Below, piece after piece: positions 1 through 7,727 of a stretch of 64,000 nucleotides of DNA. The position numbers and the translations under genes are program-made. The notes under the pieces were generated by a model. The model had not been told where the DNA came from. It worked only from the letters and a program-made list of their open reading frames with translations, and searched no databases. This DNA comes from Gammaproteobacteria bacterium UBA7376 (GTDB lineage Bacteria; Pseudomonadota; Gammaproteobacteria; Pseudomonadales; Azotimanducaceae): contig DKNY01000008.1 in assembly GCA_002470275.1 (NCBI GenBank), forward strand, positions 1 through 64,000, given 5' to 3'. Each line of letters opens with the position of its first letter. Positions within the stretch are counted from its first letter, which is position 1.

Positions 1-317
1 GCGCTGTTGGTGCCGTTAGCCGCCTGGATCGACAGCTCACGAATGCGCTGAAGCATATCGGAGACTTCCTCTAAGGCACCCTCAATCGATTTGGTCATCG
101 CAATGCCGTCGTTCGAGTTTTTAATCGCCATATTTAGACCCTGGATTTGAGCGGTCATGCGCTGGGTCATTGCTAACCCGGCTGCATCATCTGACGCGCT
201 GTTTATCTTGGATCCGGTAGAGAGGCGCTCCATCGCTGTTTCGAGCTCGTTTTTCGATCCTGCGATAGCTCGCTGAGCCGTAAGCGATGAAACGTTAGTG
301 TTGATTACGAGAGACAT
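1..317 (-). CDS. fliC: Flagellin, N-terminal part (cut by window edge)
   Basis: Structural subunit of the flagellar filament, exported through the flagellar type III system and polymerised outside the cell. Translating the minus strand from the ATG at 317 gives [20 protein letters not shown], then a stretch with [19 protein letters not shown] and [14 protein letters not shown], the conserved D0/D1 helices of flagellins. About 105 residues are visible and the C-terminus lies outside the window. A purine-rich AGAGGTAGG sits about 8 nt upstream of the ATG. The gene follows flgB on the same strand after only 24 nt, where flgC would be expected, and I see no sigma28 promoter in the gap. It may therefore share the flgB promoter. 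Family assignment is certain; the exact paralogue is not. Confidence 0.93.
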   Translation of the reverse strand, partial: MSLVINTNVSSLTAQRAIAGSKNELETAMERLSTGSKINSASDDAAGLAMTQRMTAQIQGLNMAIKNSNDGIAMTKSIEGALEEVSDMLQRIRELSIQAANGTNS

Positions 318-341
318 TGTTAACCTACCTCTTAAGTTAGT

Positions 342-722
342 TTATTCGCCGCGAAGCGCTCTTTTGACGCCACTGATTCTGTTTTCGAGGAACTGCAGCG
401 TTGCTGAATAGCGCGCTGATTCCTTACCAAATTCCGCCTGCTGAAAATTCAGCTCCACTGTATTTCCGTCTGCTGCGGGATTATTCGGGACGCGAAAAAC
501 CAGTCCGTTTCTGCTACTGGGACCGTGGTCCATGTGCAGAGAGTGAGTGCGTCGCGCCGACATCGTTTGTTCCTTGCCAAACAATTGCTTGAAATCGAGG
601 TCCTTAGCCTTGTAGTTAGGGGTATCCGCATTGGCAATGTTCTCGCCCAGCAGTCCCATCCGTCGCTGACGGGCGTTCACCGCTGTTTCATGGATTCCAA
701 AAATGTTATCTAGCATCTTCAT
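342..722 (-). CDS. flgB: Flagellar basal-body proximal rod protein FlgB
   Basis: FlgB forms part of the proximal rod joining the MS ring to the distal rod in the periplasm. The 126 residues match the family length. The N-terminal region carries the rod/hook signature, with RRMGLLGENIANADTPNYKAKD at about residues 20-41 (ANADTPNYKA is the core), and the C-terminal half has the usual amphipathic helix (YSATLQFLENRI). The start at 722 (MKMLDN) could also be the second ATG at 716; neither has a strong ribosome binding site. A sigma54 promoter lies upstream at 849-835 on this strand. It is unusual that flagellin, not flgC, follows. Confidence 0.95.
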   Translation of the reverse strand: MKMLDNIFGIHETAVNARQRRMGLLGENIANADTPNYKAKDLDFKQLFGKEQTMSARRTHSLHMDHGPSSRNGLVFRVPNNPAADGNTVELNFQQAEFGKESARYSATLQFLENRISGVKRALRGE

Positions 723-834
723 CTAACTGTTCTTTATCGCTCGCTAAAAAAATCTTTTTCTTACTCAAGTTATTCAAATCACATCCGATTGCATGAGTAG
801 GAAAACTCCTACGCATTGCCACAACCGCTGATAA

Positions 835-849
835 GCAAGGGCCGTGCCA
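835..849 (-). promoter_or_regulatory. Sigma54 promoter for flgB
   Basis: On the minus strand this reads TGGCAC-N5-TTGC, with GG and GC exactly 10 nt apart, a full match to the -24/-12 sigma54 consensus. Transcription would start near 823, about 100 nt before the flgB ATG. FlgB-class genes are sigma54-dependent in polar flagellates such as Pseudomonas and Vibrio. Confidence 0.8.
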
Positions 850-1100
850 AGTCCCGAAATTGCCGGAAAAGGCGTGTTTTCCCGTGTTTTTCGGTCAAAA
901 TCGGCGGGAGATGCCGGTAGGCGGCAAAATATTGGCGGCGCAGGCTGTCCGCTTTTCAACATCGTTTGCCGGGTGTCAGGATTACGTCAGACGGGTAAGC
1001 GGGGCTTTTTCCACAGGCGCGAGCGCGAACAAAACAGAAACCATCGGTTTGACAGGGGTTTGGCGGTAATAGAAGGAAGCTGTCAGGGTCCCGTTGAAGC

Positions 1101-1116
1101 TGGCACTTAGATTGCA
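1101..1116 (+). promoter_or_regulatory. Sigma54 promoter for flgA
   Basis: TGGCAC at 1101-1106, five bases, then TTGCA at 1112-1116; GG and GC are 10 nt apart. This is a full -24/-12 match, predicting a transcript start near 1127. That makes the in-frame ATG at 1128 unusable for flgA and favours the start at 1248 or 1257. Confidence 0.82.
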
Positions 1117-1247
1117 TCTCCCTTGGCATGCAGCATATATCTCGACACTCCGTTTACGTTGGCTCCGTTCCCAACAGACCAGGTCACGCCCGAAGCAGCC
1201 TTTCTTCCGGATTCGCCAGCCCAGGCCTGGGACGCCACGCCGGACAT

Positions 1248-2171
1248 GTGAAATTCATGATCTGGGCTGTCTTGCTCGCATTCCTAACGCCCCAGGGGAT
1301 TGGCGACACCAGCGACATCGCGACGAATGAGGCCCTTGAGCCTAAGGCTCAACTGTCGGCGGAACTAACGGCCTGGATGGCGCTGAAATTTCCCGCAGGT
1401 CAATATACCTTTCTGTTGGGGGATCAGCGGCTAGCCATCCCCGCTTGCGCAGGATTTGCTTTTAGCAGCACGTCATCCGCAAACGCACAGAGCATATTGG
1501 TAGAAGCGCGGTGCAGTGACCCGGCCTGGTCGAGGCTGATTCGTGGCCGAAGCGAGCAAGGCGCAGCGGCACCCGCGCTAGAACAAACAACGGTTTGGAC
1601 GGTCGACGAGAATGTACCCAAGGGCCGAAGGATTACGCCGGGCATAGTGCGCCAAGTACAAATGAGTAAGAGAGGCGTGCCGCAGAACGCGCTCAAGGGC
1701 GGATTCATGGAGCGGCCTGTCTTTGCCCGCCGACCATTGAGAGCCGGTAACGTGCTCACCCAGCTGGACATTGCCAACCTACAAAAGGTTCTGGTTCTAA
1801 GAACGGCATTGCCAGCCCGAAGTCCGATTGACGCAAACAGTATTCAGGTCGCCTATCGGGCGGTGGATGTGCCTCGAGACGCCGTTAAATCCAAGTCAGG
1901 GCTTAATATGTTCGCCACTAGCCGTGCCCTACACCCTGGCGATATTTTGCGGCGCCGGGATATGACGAAGGCAAAACTCATTAAGCGGGGCCAGAACGTC
2001 TCCGTCGTCTCGGCGGGAGACCATTTTTCGATTCAATCAGAGCTGATTGCCCTGCAGGATGGGTATCTGGGTCAACAGATACGCCTGGCTAACCCGGACA
2101 GTCAGCGCCGGGTATCTGCGGTGGTGACGGGGCCCAGCACGGCTCGGACCATTGGCTCGTCCGATGGCTGA
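1248..2171 (+). CDS. flgA: Flagellar P-ring assembly chaperone FlgA
   Basis: FlgA is a periplasmic protein needed to assemble the FlgI P-ring. The coding frame is open from 1128, but the transcript probably starts near 1127. I therefore chose the GTG at 1248 (VKFMIWAVLLAF), with the ATG at 1257 as an alternative. Either gives an N-terminal hydrophobic signal sequence. The C-terminal two-thirds contain the family's SAF-like region (RPVFARRPLRAGNVLTQLDI) followed by a second segment with RALHPGDILRRRDM, LIKRGQNVSVVSAG and DGYLGQQIRLANPDSQR, typical of the ChapFlgA domain. The length of about 307 residues is a little above the family's usual 220-250. It is followed by flgM after 129 nt. Confidence 0.9.
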   Translation: MKFMIWAVLLAFLTPQGIGDTSDIATNEALEPKAQLSAELTAWMALKFPAGQYTFLLGDQRLAIPACAGFAFSSTSSANAQSILVEARCSDPAWSRLIRGRSEQGAAAPALEQTTVWTVDENVPKGRRITPGIVRQVQMSKRGVPQNALKGGFMERPVFARRPLRAGNVLTQLDIANLQKVLVLRTALPARSPIDANSIQVAYRAVDVPRDAVKSKSGLNMFATSRALHPGDILRRRDMTKAKLIKRGQNVSVVSAGDHFSIQSELIALQDGYLGQQIRLANPDSQRRVSAVVTGPSTARTIGSSDG

Positions 2172-2237
2172 GCGTTATTTTCGAGATAGAAGGTAGCAAA
2201 TAAACGCTAAACCGTTGATATATTTGTGAACTATCAC

Positions 2238-2264
2238 TAAAGTTCTGCAACTTATGTCCGACTG
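2238..2264 (+). promoter_or_regulatory. Sigma28-like promoter for flgMN
   Basis: TAAAGTTC at 2238-2245, 11 bases, then TCCGACTG at 2257-2264. The sigma28 consensus is TAAAGTTT-N11-GCCGATAA. The -35 half matches 7 of 8 and the -10 half keeps the CCGA core only. The spacing is right and flgM is a known late-class target in other species, so the call is plausible but not secure. Confidence 0.55.
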
Positions 2265-2300
2265 GTTCATCAGAAGGATAAAACCATCTAAGGGTGCGAC

Positions 2301-2588
2301 ATGGTAGACAGCATTAACAGTACAACAGGCTCAGGGACAACCAATCGAGCAAATCGAGGGGCCGTCTCTGCAAAAGAAGCCAGCGATACCGCCGTTGCGG
2401 GTGCTGCCGCCAGGGAAGCGTCCGCCAGCGTTGAAGTTCGCCTGAGCGAAGAAATTCGCTCGAGTGAGAACGCTTCATTCGATGAAGCCAAGGTCCGCGA
2501 GATGCGACAAGCCATCGAGTCGGGCACTTTCCCCCTGGATTCACGACGAATCGCCGAGAACTTTGCTGAACTTGAGCGCCTAATCTAA
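2301..2588 (+). CDS. flgM: Anti-sigma28 factor FlgM
   Basis: FlgM binds FliA and blocks late flagellar transcription until it is exported through the completed hook-basal body. The 95-residue protein has a disordered Ser/Ala/Thr-rich N-terminal half. The conserved C-terminal sigma28-binding helices are AKVREMRQAIESGTFPLDSR and RIAENFAELERLI. An AAGGG ribosome binding site lies about 8 nt before the ATG. flgN begins 10 nt downstream and fliA is in this window at 11909, so both partners of the switch are present. Confidence 0.93.
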   Translation: MVDSINSTTGSGTTNRANRGAVSAKEASDTAVAGAAAREASASVEVRLSEEIRSSENASFDEAKVREMRQAIESGTFPLDSRRIAENFAELERLI

Positions 2589-2598
2589 AGACCCGTCA

Positions 2599-2991
2599 AT
2601 GCCTGACACCGCGGTCATCAACGGCATTCTAGAGACCTGCGGCCGTCTTAAGACAACCCTCGAAGAAGAATTCATTGCTCTGTCTGAAAAGAATCTGGAA
2701 CACCTGGAGTCTGTTCAGGTCAGAAAGGTAGACCTCCTCGCGGCCCTTGAGCAGCGTTGGACGGCTGCCTCGACCAATGAAAATTCTAACGACATCGACC
2801 TTCGTGACCCGCTCTGGGACGAAGCCCGGGCCCTAGTCAATGAATGCAAAGAAGCGCATATCCGCAATGATTTGTTGCTGAAGAGACAACTTGAGGTCGT
2901 TAGAACTGTCCTGAACTCTCTAACCCAGCGCTCTACGGAATCCCAGAGCGACCTGTATGACAAGATGGGCAGAATTCGCCGCAAGCGCTAA
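2599..2991 (+). CDS. flgN: Flagellar chaperone FlgN
   Basis: FlgN is a cytoplasmic export chaperone for the hook-filament junction proteins FlgK and FlgL. The 130-residue protein is almost entirely helical and charged, with the family pattern LKTTLEEEFIALSEKNLEHL near residues 17-36 and a long C-terminal helix ending in GRIRRKR. The position immediately after flgM is the standard one. Its stop codon overlaps the stop of the convergent flhB-like gene in a CTAA at 2988-2991. Confidence 0.88.
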   Translation: MPDTAVINGILETCGRLKTTLEEEFIALSEKNLEHLESVQVRKVDLLAALEQRWTAASTNENSNDIDLRDPLWDEARALVNECKEAHIRNDLLLKRQLEVVRTVLNSLTQRSTESQSDLYDKMGRIRRKR

Positions 2992-3317
2992 AGGTCTGCC
3001 CCGCGCTCGGTGATCACCTGAGGTATCTCTCCCTTGACCCAATACGCCCATGACAGGACCGTGGCCACGGCGACGTAGACATCCTCCGGAATCTCTTCGT
3101 TGAGCTGTAGATAAGATAGGGTTTCTGCCAACACCGGATCCTCCGCCACATGAACACCATGACGCTTGGCGGTAGCGATGATTTCTTCAGCGAATGCCCC
3201 TCTGCCCTTAGCCGTGACGATGGGCGCCCGGACCTGCTCATAAAGCAGCGCAACGGCCTTTTTCTCACCCACGTCGGCGCTTTGCCCCCGTGACATGGGC
3301 CCCTCCTGACTAGGCAT
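2988..3317 (-). CDS. FlhB C-terminal domain paralogue (FlhB2-like)
   Basis: The 109-residue protein corresponds to only the cytoplasmic C-terminal part of the export gate component FlhB/YscU. It has APIVTAKGRGAFAEEIIATA, then HVAEDPVLAETLSYLQLNEE and IPEDVYVAVATVLSWAYWV. It lacks the transmembrane part and the NPTH autocleavage motif that precedes this region in full FlhB. Such free-standing domains occur near fliK in many gammaproteobacteria and may act in substrate switching; the function here is inferred. It overlaps the end of fliK by 8 nt on the same strand, so the two are probably translated together. Confidence 0.87.
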   Translation of the reverse strand: MPSQEGPMSRGQSADVGEKKAVALLYEQVRAPIVTAKGRGAFAEEIIATAKRHGVHVAEDPVLAETLSYLQLNEEIPEDVYVAVATVLSWAYWVKGEIPQVITERGADL

Positions 3318-5199
3318 CTACCCGCACCCCCACGCTGCTGGGCTCCATGGAGACGCTGCCCGCGCGACGCGCGGCCGGAAAGAGCCTTATATTGACGTTA
3401 TTCAGGCCCGCACTACTCAATTCTTGGTCGAGACGGGATAGGTGCTGTTCGGCAGCTTGATACAGTGCAGGGTGGGGCAGCCAAAGACGCACACCGACTG
3501 CGGCCGATGCATCTACTCGAACATTCGCCGAGAGCGCCATGTCTTGGTCCAGGCCGACTTCCATATCCACGCTCCACGCCCCACCGTCCGCGTCCGGGTC
3601 GGACCCATCACCGGGTTCCCGGTTTAGCTCCAGGAAGACGGGCAGTTGATCGGCGAAGGGCAACACCCAGCTGTAGGCTTGACGCCCCGCCCCCTGCTGC
3701 GCCAGGGAATCTAGCTGTCTGGCCTCAAGCTCATCAATAGCCCCGGAAAGCTGGGTGGTTTCGGCCTGTCGCGCCTGCATCAAGCTCCTAAGAGCCAGCA
3801 AAATCGACTTGATGCTGTTGTTTTGCTCTGTGCCCCCCAAGGTCCTCCCGGCCGCCTGGCTTTCGGTGAACAAACCCATCTGTTCAAGGCCTCGCCGAAC
3901 GGCAGCGGCAGACAATTGATCAGAGCGCAACAAAAGTCCGGCTAGATTTGTAGCTAGAGCGGGTGCGCCGTTTTGCTGGGCCAAGCTCGACAACGTCCCG
4001 GGGCTCAAAAGCTGAGACAAATGGAACGTTCCTACGTGGGTCAGCAGGCGGGCAAATCGGGCGTCGGCCTCCACCCGCTGGGCGGAGAGCGCCGAACCAG
4101 CGCCTTGGACGGGGGAGAGCATCAGCTGGCCCTTAACCATACTGACCATCATAGCTATTGGGCCCTGTGGCAGATTTAGTCGCGTAGGCATGGCCAGTTG
4201 CTGATTGCCCACAAGCAGGACGTTGCCATCTCGCCGCTGGGCCACGATAGCGTTGATCGTCTCTCCTTCGCGAAGCCCTAGTACCCTGGCTTGCTCGGGT
4301 TGTATCCGAACGCCAGCTGCGCCGCCTTCGACGTAAACGATATTGGCCCTTGGCGCCATGTTTAGGGGTTCTGAGTTAATCATGGATCCTCCTAACGAGA
4401 ATAAAGGCTTCGCCGAGCCACGGGGCTCGACCATGCTCACGCTAAGGTCTACGGCTCCCTGAGCTTGATTCGGCACCTGGGGTACAACGAGCCGCTGGCC
4501 GGCAACCGCCAGCACGTGCACCCTAGGCGCCGTGCTTACCAAGGCTCTGATTTCACTACCGCCCTGGAGGCCTAACGTGGCCGCATCTACGGGCGTCATT
4601 CTAAGCAGACTCTGGGCACCACCACCTTGGCCAGCCGAGGGCGGCTGAACCTGAGCGGCGGGTACGACCGTCGGTGCTGCTTTCAGCTGCAGGCTGTAAT
4701 CCGGGTTGACGCGAAATGTGTGCGTTCCTTGAGGCACGGGCTGCTGGGGCGTCAGCAATACTCTCGCTTTACCCACCGACAGCAACACCCCATTTTCAAC
4801 CGTCGAGACCGCACCCTGCAGGCGCTGTCCTGGCTGCAAACCCAGAGCGGCTAGCTGCTGCGCGGATAGCTGAAGCGCCGGGAACGCGGGCTTTGCATTA
4901 ACTTGCTCTCCCGTGCCGGCTGCAGGCAACAGCTTTAGAACCAACCCTGCATTGCCGTCGACCACAACGGCGGCTACGTTGCCCGGCGCTAGGGCCCCGG
5001 CGGACACAACATTTAGGACGCTATTCCCGACCTTTATCTGGGGACCGCGCGCACCCATTAAAATCGAAGCAGCTAACGTGTCCCCTGCCTTGACTCCTAA
5101 CTGCCGCACCTGATCCGCACTGAGCACAATTTGAGTCGCCATGGCTGACGCGCCGGGCGCAGGGTTGCCGGCTACCGACAGGATTTGATTGTTAATCAA
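3310..5199 (-). CDS. fliK: Flagellar hook-length control protein FliK
   Basis: FliK measures hook length and triggers the FlhB substrate switch. The 629-residue protein has a long low-complexity Ala/Gln/Leu/Val-rich N-terminal and middle region containing repeated modules that end in ALGLQPGQRL, LGLQGGSEI and LGLREGETI. These look like duplicated beta-rich units. A C-terminal Flg_hook domain covers about residues 490-620 (WVLPFADQLPVFLELNRE, VRLWLPHPALYQAAEQ). The length and composition vary widely in this family. It is flanked by the FlhB-like gene and a LysM-like exported protein gene on the same strand. Confidence 0.85.
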   Translation of the reverse strand: MINNQILSVAGNPAPGASAMATQIVLSADQVRQLGVKAGDTLAASILMGARGPQIKVGNSVLNVVSAGALAPGNVAAVVVDGNAGLVLKLLPAAGTGEQVNAKPAFPALQLSAQQLAALGLQPGQRLQGAVSTVENGVLLSVGKARVLLTPQQPVPQGTHTFRVNPDYSLQLKAAPTVVPAAQVQPPSAGQGGGAQSLLRMTPVDAATLGLQGGSEIRALVSTAPRVHVLAVAGQRLVVPQVPNQAQGAVDLSVSMVEPRGSAKPLFSLGGSMINSEPLNMAPRANIVYVEGGAAGVRIQPEQARVLGLREGETINAIVAQRRDGNVLLVGNQQLAMPTRLNLPQGPIAMMVSMVKGQLMLSPVQGAGSALSAQRVEADARFARLLTHVGTFHLSQLLSPGTLSSLAQQNGAPALATNLAGLLLRSDQLSAAAVRRGLEQMGLFTESQAAGRTLGGTEQNNSIKSILLALRSLMQARQAETTQLSGAIDELEARQLDSLAQQGAGRQAYSWVLPFADQLPVFLELNREPGDGSDPDADGGAWSVDMEVGLDQDMALSANVRVDASAAVGVRLWLPHPALYQAAEQHLSRLDQELSSAGLNNVNIRLFPAARRAGSVSMEPSSVGVRVDA

Positions 5200-5214
5200 C
5201 CCTTGCCCCTAACT

Positions 5215-5745
5215 TCACGGATACTGAATCCAACCCTGATAAGGGTTTTCGCCGGCCCGTGCCTTGCGCTGCCGCATCGAGTCCTCAGTAAAAATGACTT
5301 TTTTGATGTCTTCAAGCTCCGGCACGCGCAAGCGCTTGTTAGCCAGAAGCCAGTTAGGGTTTGAGCGCATAAACGCATGCGGGTTTGCTCGCACGAAAGC
5401 GTCTCGCAGGATATCTCTTCGCAGCGGGGAGTCGCCCACCGTGTTCTTGATTATCTTGTCCAGATAATCGCCAGACTTCACCAAATATCTGCCGTCTGGA
5501 CCCACCGCCGTTTCATCCGCCTCGATTTCCGCCGCCTCCAGCGAGCTCTCCAGCTCTTGGATCATGCGGTTGAGGGCTTGGTCAAGGGCGGCCTCGTCAA
5601 TTTCCTCAGCGACAGGACCAACGTCCTGTTCCCCCTCATCCACGGCAACCTGAGCGCACCCCTGGGCAAACATCAGGACCATGACCCATAGGCTCAGTGA
5701 GGTCGCCCGGCAAAGTGTTGGAAAATTTCGGAATGCGCAAAACAT
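5215..5745 (-). CDS. Exported LysM/FimV-like protein of the flagellar cluster
   Basis: I do not recognise a named gene. The 176-residue product begins with a hydrophobic signal-like segment (SLSLWVMVLMFAQGC) that has a poor lipobox before Cys-30. An acidic stretch follows, then a helix (LDQALNRMIQELESSLEAAE). The C-terminal 80 residues resemble a LysM-type or FimV N-terminal domain: RYLVKSGDYLDKIIKNTVG, FVRANPHAFMRSNPNWLLA and KRLRVPELEDI. LysM domains bind peptidoglycan, so a periplasmic, wall-associated role is inferred. It lies between fliK and flgT with 15 nt to fliK, suggesting a part in the outer flagellar disks. Confidence 0.7.
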   Translation of the reverse strand: MFCAFRNFPTLCRATSLSLWVMVLMFAQGCAQVAVDEGEQDVGPVAEEIDEAALDQALNRMIQELESSLEAAEIEADETAVGPDGRYLVKSGDYLDKIIKNTVGDSPLRRDILRDAFVRANPHAFMRSNPNWLLANKRLRVPELEDIKKVIFTEDSMRQRKARAGENPYQGWIQYP

Positions 5746-5805
5746 ATTTTTCTCTCTGGCGGTTTACTAATTTATACCGACCCCAAGGCCAACGCTCCAC
5801 TTCTA

Positions 5806-5837
5806 TCTAGGTTAGCGCGTCTTTCTAGGTTAGCGCG
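5806..5837. repeat. Short tandem duplication at the flgT stop
   Basis: The 14-bp string TCTAGGTTAGCGCG occurs at 5806-5819 and again at 5824-5837 with an 18-bp period. The second copy contains the flgT stop codon on the minus strand and the first supplies a spare in-frame TAA. It looks like a recent slippage duplication. Confidence 0.8.
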
Positions 5838-7011
5838 ACAGGGCGGACAGAGGTAGGGCCATCAGCTCCCCATGATCATTGCGCCGGGTCCCCGCATAGA
5901 CCTCAAAATTTGCGCTGTAATCCCCAACGCGGACTATTCGGACAAGGTTCATGGCGCCCAGGGTCGCTTCCAGGCCTCTGGACTGATGACGCCTATTGGA
6001 AGGCAACAGTAATAGTTCCTGCCCGACATACAGGCCTATGTCTCTGCCGCCCTGGAGCACGCCACCTTGACTAATGCCCTCGTTGCCATCCAGGTGTGCC
6101 ACCTGGACCGCGCTACCCTGGTAGCATCCCACCGCCTGAGCCATGCCTTCTGCCGCTTCCGCGACCCACTCTGCAAGTTGTGGATAGCTCCTATCGGGCA
6201 GGGAGAGCCACGCTCGCTGCTGTTCTTGATCCCGAGCGCTACTTCTCACTCGATGGCGCGTCGCCGACTCAAAAAGCACGCCTTGGCTGTTCTCCAGCAC
6301 CATCTCAATATGCAGCCATTGATCCGGCCGAGAAAAGGCCATCAACTTCGCCCGCTGCAGGATTGGCGTTGTCGGTGACGCATCCAGGGAGACGACTAAG
6401 GACAAATCAGGACTTCGGCTGACGCTACCGGTCAGGAACTGCCGATAAGCCGATTGCTGGACTGCGTCGTGGCTGCTGGACGCTAAAATAGCCAGCGAAC
6501 GCATACTTCCTGTCTCGAAGACGGCAGAGAGCTCGCGATCCAAAAATGTTCGTGCGCTGGCGACAATATTTCTAGCGGCCGGTGCCTGAGTGGCCGGTGC
6601 GTTAAAGCGAACCCCAATTCTCTGGCGCCTGACGGGCTGTTGTGCGGCACAGTCCTCTGAGTCCGTGGGTTCGCTCAACTGAAGTGTGTTGAGGTGTCTG
6701 CCGAAGGCCCCCCGCGAGGGGACCGCGTGAAGGTGCGCCAAGTTCAGCTCGCTGAACACCATGATGTCTTCGCTTAGAGCGCCCTCTGCATCAGACCACG
6801 CACTGGCCATGACGCTGGCTCGGGTATCCAGTGCAATGTCGAGTAAGTCTCGCTTCAGCTCCTCTAGCTGTGCCTCCCCGTCGGCAGGGTCAACGTGCTG
6901 GGAAAATGAGGGCTGCCAATGGCCCGCCCAGGCTGACGGCGCAGCGCCGAGTTCTTCCGCCGGTAACCCCCCAGCGAGGAGCAGCAGAGCGAAGAAGGCT
7001 AAACCGCGCAT
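5830..7011 (-). CDS. flgT: Flagellar H-ring protein FlgT-like
   Basis: FlgT is a periplasmic component of the H-ring around the LP ring in Vibrio-type polar flagella and helps recruit the stator. The 393-residue product has a cleavable signal (LAFFALLLLAGGLPAEE). Its C-terminal part resembles FlgT, with ending GGRDIGLYVGQELLLLP and LVRIVRVGDYSANFEVY. The middle part, with ARTFLDRELSAVFETG and PDLSLVVSLDA, fits the domain that resembles TolB-N. The gene overlaps the end of flgP by one nucleotide, the order known from flgO-flgP-flgT clusters, which supports the call. No flgO is seen in the window. The stretch is diverged, so identity rests partly on context. Confidence 0.72.
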   Translation of the reverse strand: MRGLAFFALLLLAGGLPAEELGAAPSAWAGHWQPSFSQHVDPADGEAQLEELKRDLLDIALDTRASVMASAWSDAEGALSEDIMVFSELNLAHLHAVPSRGAFGRHLNTLQLSEPTDSEDCAAQQPVRRQRIGVRFNAPATQAPAARNIVASARTFLDRELSAVFETGSMRSLAILASSSHDAVQQSAYRQFLTGSVSRSPDLSLVVSLDASPTTPILQRAKLMAFSRPDQWLHIEMVLENSQGVLFESATRHRVRSSARDQEQQRAWLSLPDRSYPQLAEWVAEAAEGMAQAVGCYQGSAVQVAHLDGNEGISQGGVLQGGRDIGLYVGQELLLLPSNRRHQSRGLEATLGAMNLVRIVRVGDYSANFEVYAGTRRNDHGELMALPLSALSR

Positions 7012-7511
7012 CAGTCGCCGCCAGAAGAATCTATCGACGAGCGCTGCAGGTAGTTGTACACCAGCTCTCTGATCGTATTTCGAGACAACATGAGACGTGT
7101 TTCGTAAGTCTCTTCACCAATGGGCGTAATGCTGACCACCGTCGCCCCGTAGATGACGCCTTCTACCCGGCTCTTCATCTGAGCCTCGGTGATGGACATG
7201 TCCACCATGGTGCCCGTGGCATTCACATACTGCCCGTAAACCTGTTCCGCCAGGGCACGATAGGCGTCAAGCTTTGAGGCCTTAATGGCCATCAGCCGCT
7301 GCTGTGCTGGCGTATCCCCGCGCTGAGAGGCGATCACCGCATAACCGGTGGCAACGATGCCCTCCTCATGGGACATCTGATAATGGTCGTCGACCCTCAC
7401 CGGCGTGATGCAGCCAGAAAGTGCGAGGCATATGACCCCAACCCAAAGGCCCCTGGGGCCGGGTCGCTTCTTTGCGAGATCACGGATTGGCTGGTCAAAA
7501 TACATTGGCAT
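7011..7511 (-). CDS. flgP: Flagellar outer-membrane lipoprotein FlgP (LPP20 family)
   Basis: FlgP is an outer-membrane lipoprotein that forms part of the H-ring or basal disk in Vibrio and Campylobacter. The 166-residue product has a positively charged N-terminus, a hydrophobic stretch and the lipobox LALSGC at about residues 29-34. The LPP20 core follows: VATGYAVIASQRGDTPAQQR, then LMAIKASKLDAYRALAEQVY and the C-terminal RLMLSRNTIRELVYNYL. A GAGAGG ribosome binding site lies 5 nt before the ATG at 7511. It is the first gene of the leftward flgP-flgT pair. Confidence 0.85.
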   Translation of the reverse strand: MPMYFDQPIRDLAKKRPGPRGLWVGVICLALSGCITPVRVDDHYQMSHEEGIVATGYAVIASQRGDTPAQQRLMAIKASKLDAYRALAEQVYGQYVNATGTMVDMSITEAQMKSRVEGVIYGATVVSITPIGEETYETRLMLSRNTIRELVYNYLQRSSIDSSGGD

Positions 7512-7532
7512 GAGGGCCTCTCAGAAACTTTA

Positions 7533-7551
7533 CCGATATAAAGACTATCGG
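7533..7551. repeat. Inverted repeat in the flgP-flhA spacer
   Basis: CCGATA at 7533-7538 and TATCGG at 7546-7551 are separated by seven bases. The element lies 22-40 bp upstream of the flgP start codon, where a repressor site or an RNA hairpin over the leader would affect flgP. No known protein consensus was recognised. Confidence 0.4.
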
Positions 7552-7606
7552 CTGAGTGGTCGTATTCTTGAATCGAAGCCCATGAAAGCCTGGCCGGCTC
7601 GTAAAC

Positions 7607-7622
7607 CGGCACACATCCTGCA
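7607..7622 (+). promoter_or_regulatory. Sigma54-like promoter for flhA
   Basis: CGGCAC (7607-7612) followed by CTGCA (7618-7622), with GG and GC 10 nt apart. One mismatch in each half against TGGCAC-N5-TTGCA. It lies 55-120 bp before the candidate flhA starts and is the only such element in the 165-bp divergent spacer. Confidence 0.55.
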
Positions 7623-7727
7623 CTGCAAGTCCATATAGCGCTTTTTAGCGAGAAATTAACGCCGCCTGTCGGGAATTTGGCAGTTTTGGCGACGGAAACA
7701 AAGGCAAAAGGGACTTCTTTCGCGACC

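Larger units (their letters stand above)
723..1247. other. Divergent flgB-flgA regulatory spacer
   Basis: This 525-bp stretch separates leftward flgB from rightward flgA. It holds two sigma54-type promoters pointing away from each other (835-849 minus, 1101-1116 plus). The short open frames in it have no ribosome binding site or family resemblance. Between the promoters lies a GC-rich part with short CGTGTTTT repeats near 873-890. It would be a natural place for a FleQ-type activator to bind, but I cannot identify a convincing site. Confidence 0.6.

Noticed and set aside
774..1110. Short open frames in the flgB-flgA spacer
   Set aside because: They overlap each other and one lies over the flgB sigma54 promoter; no coding signature.
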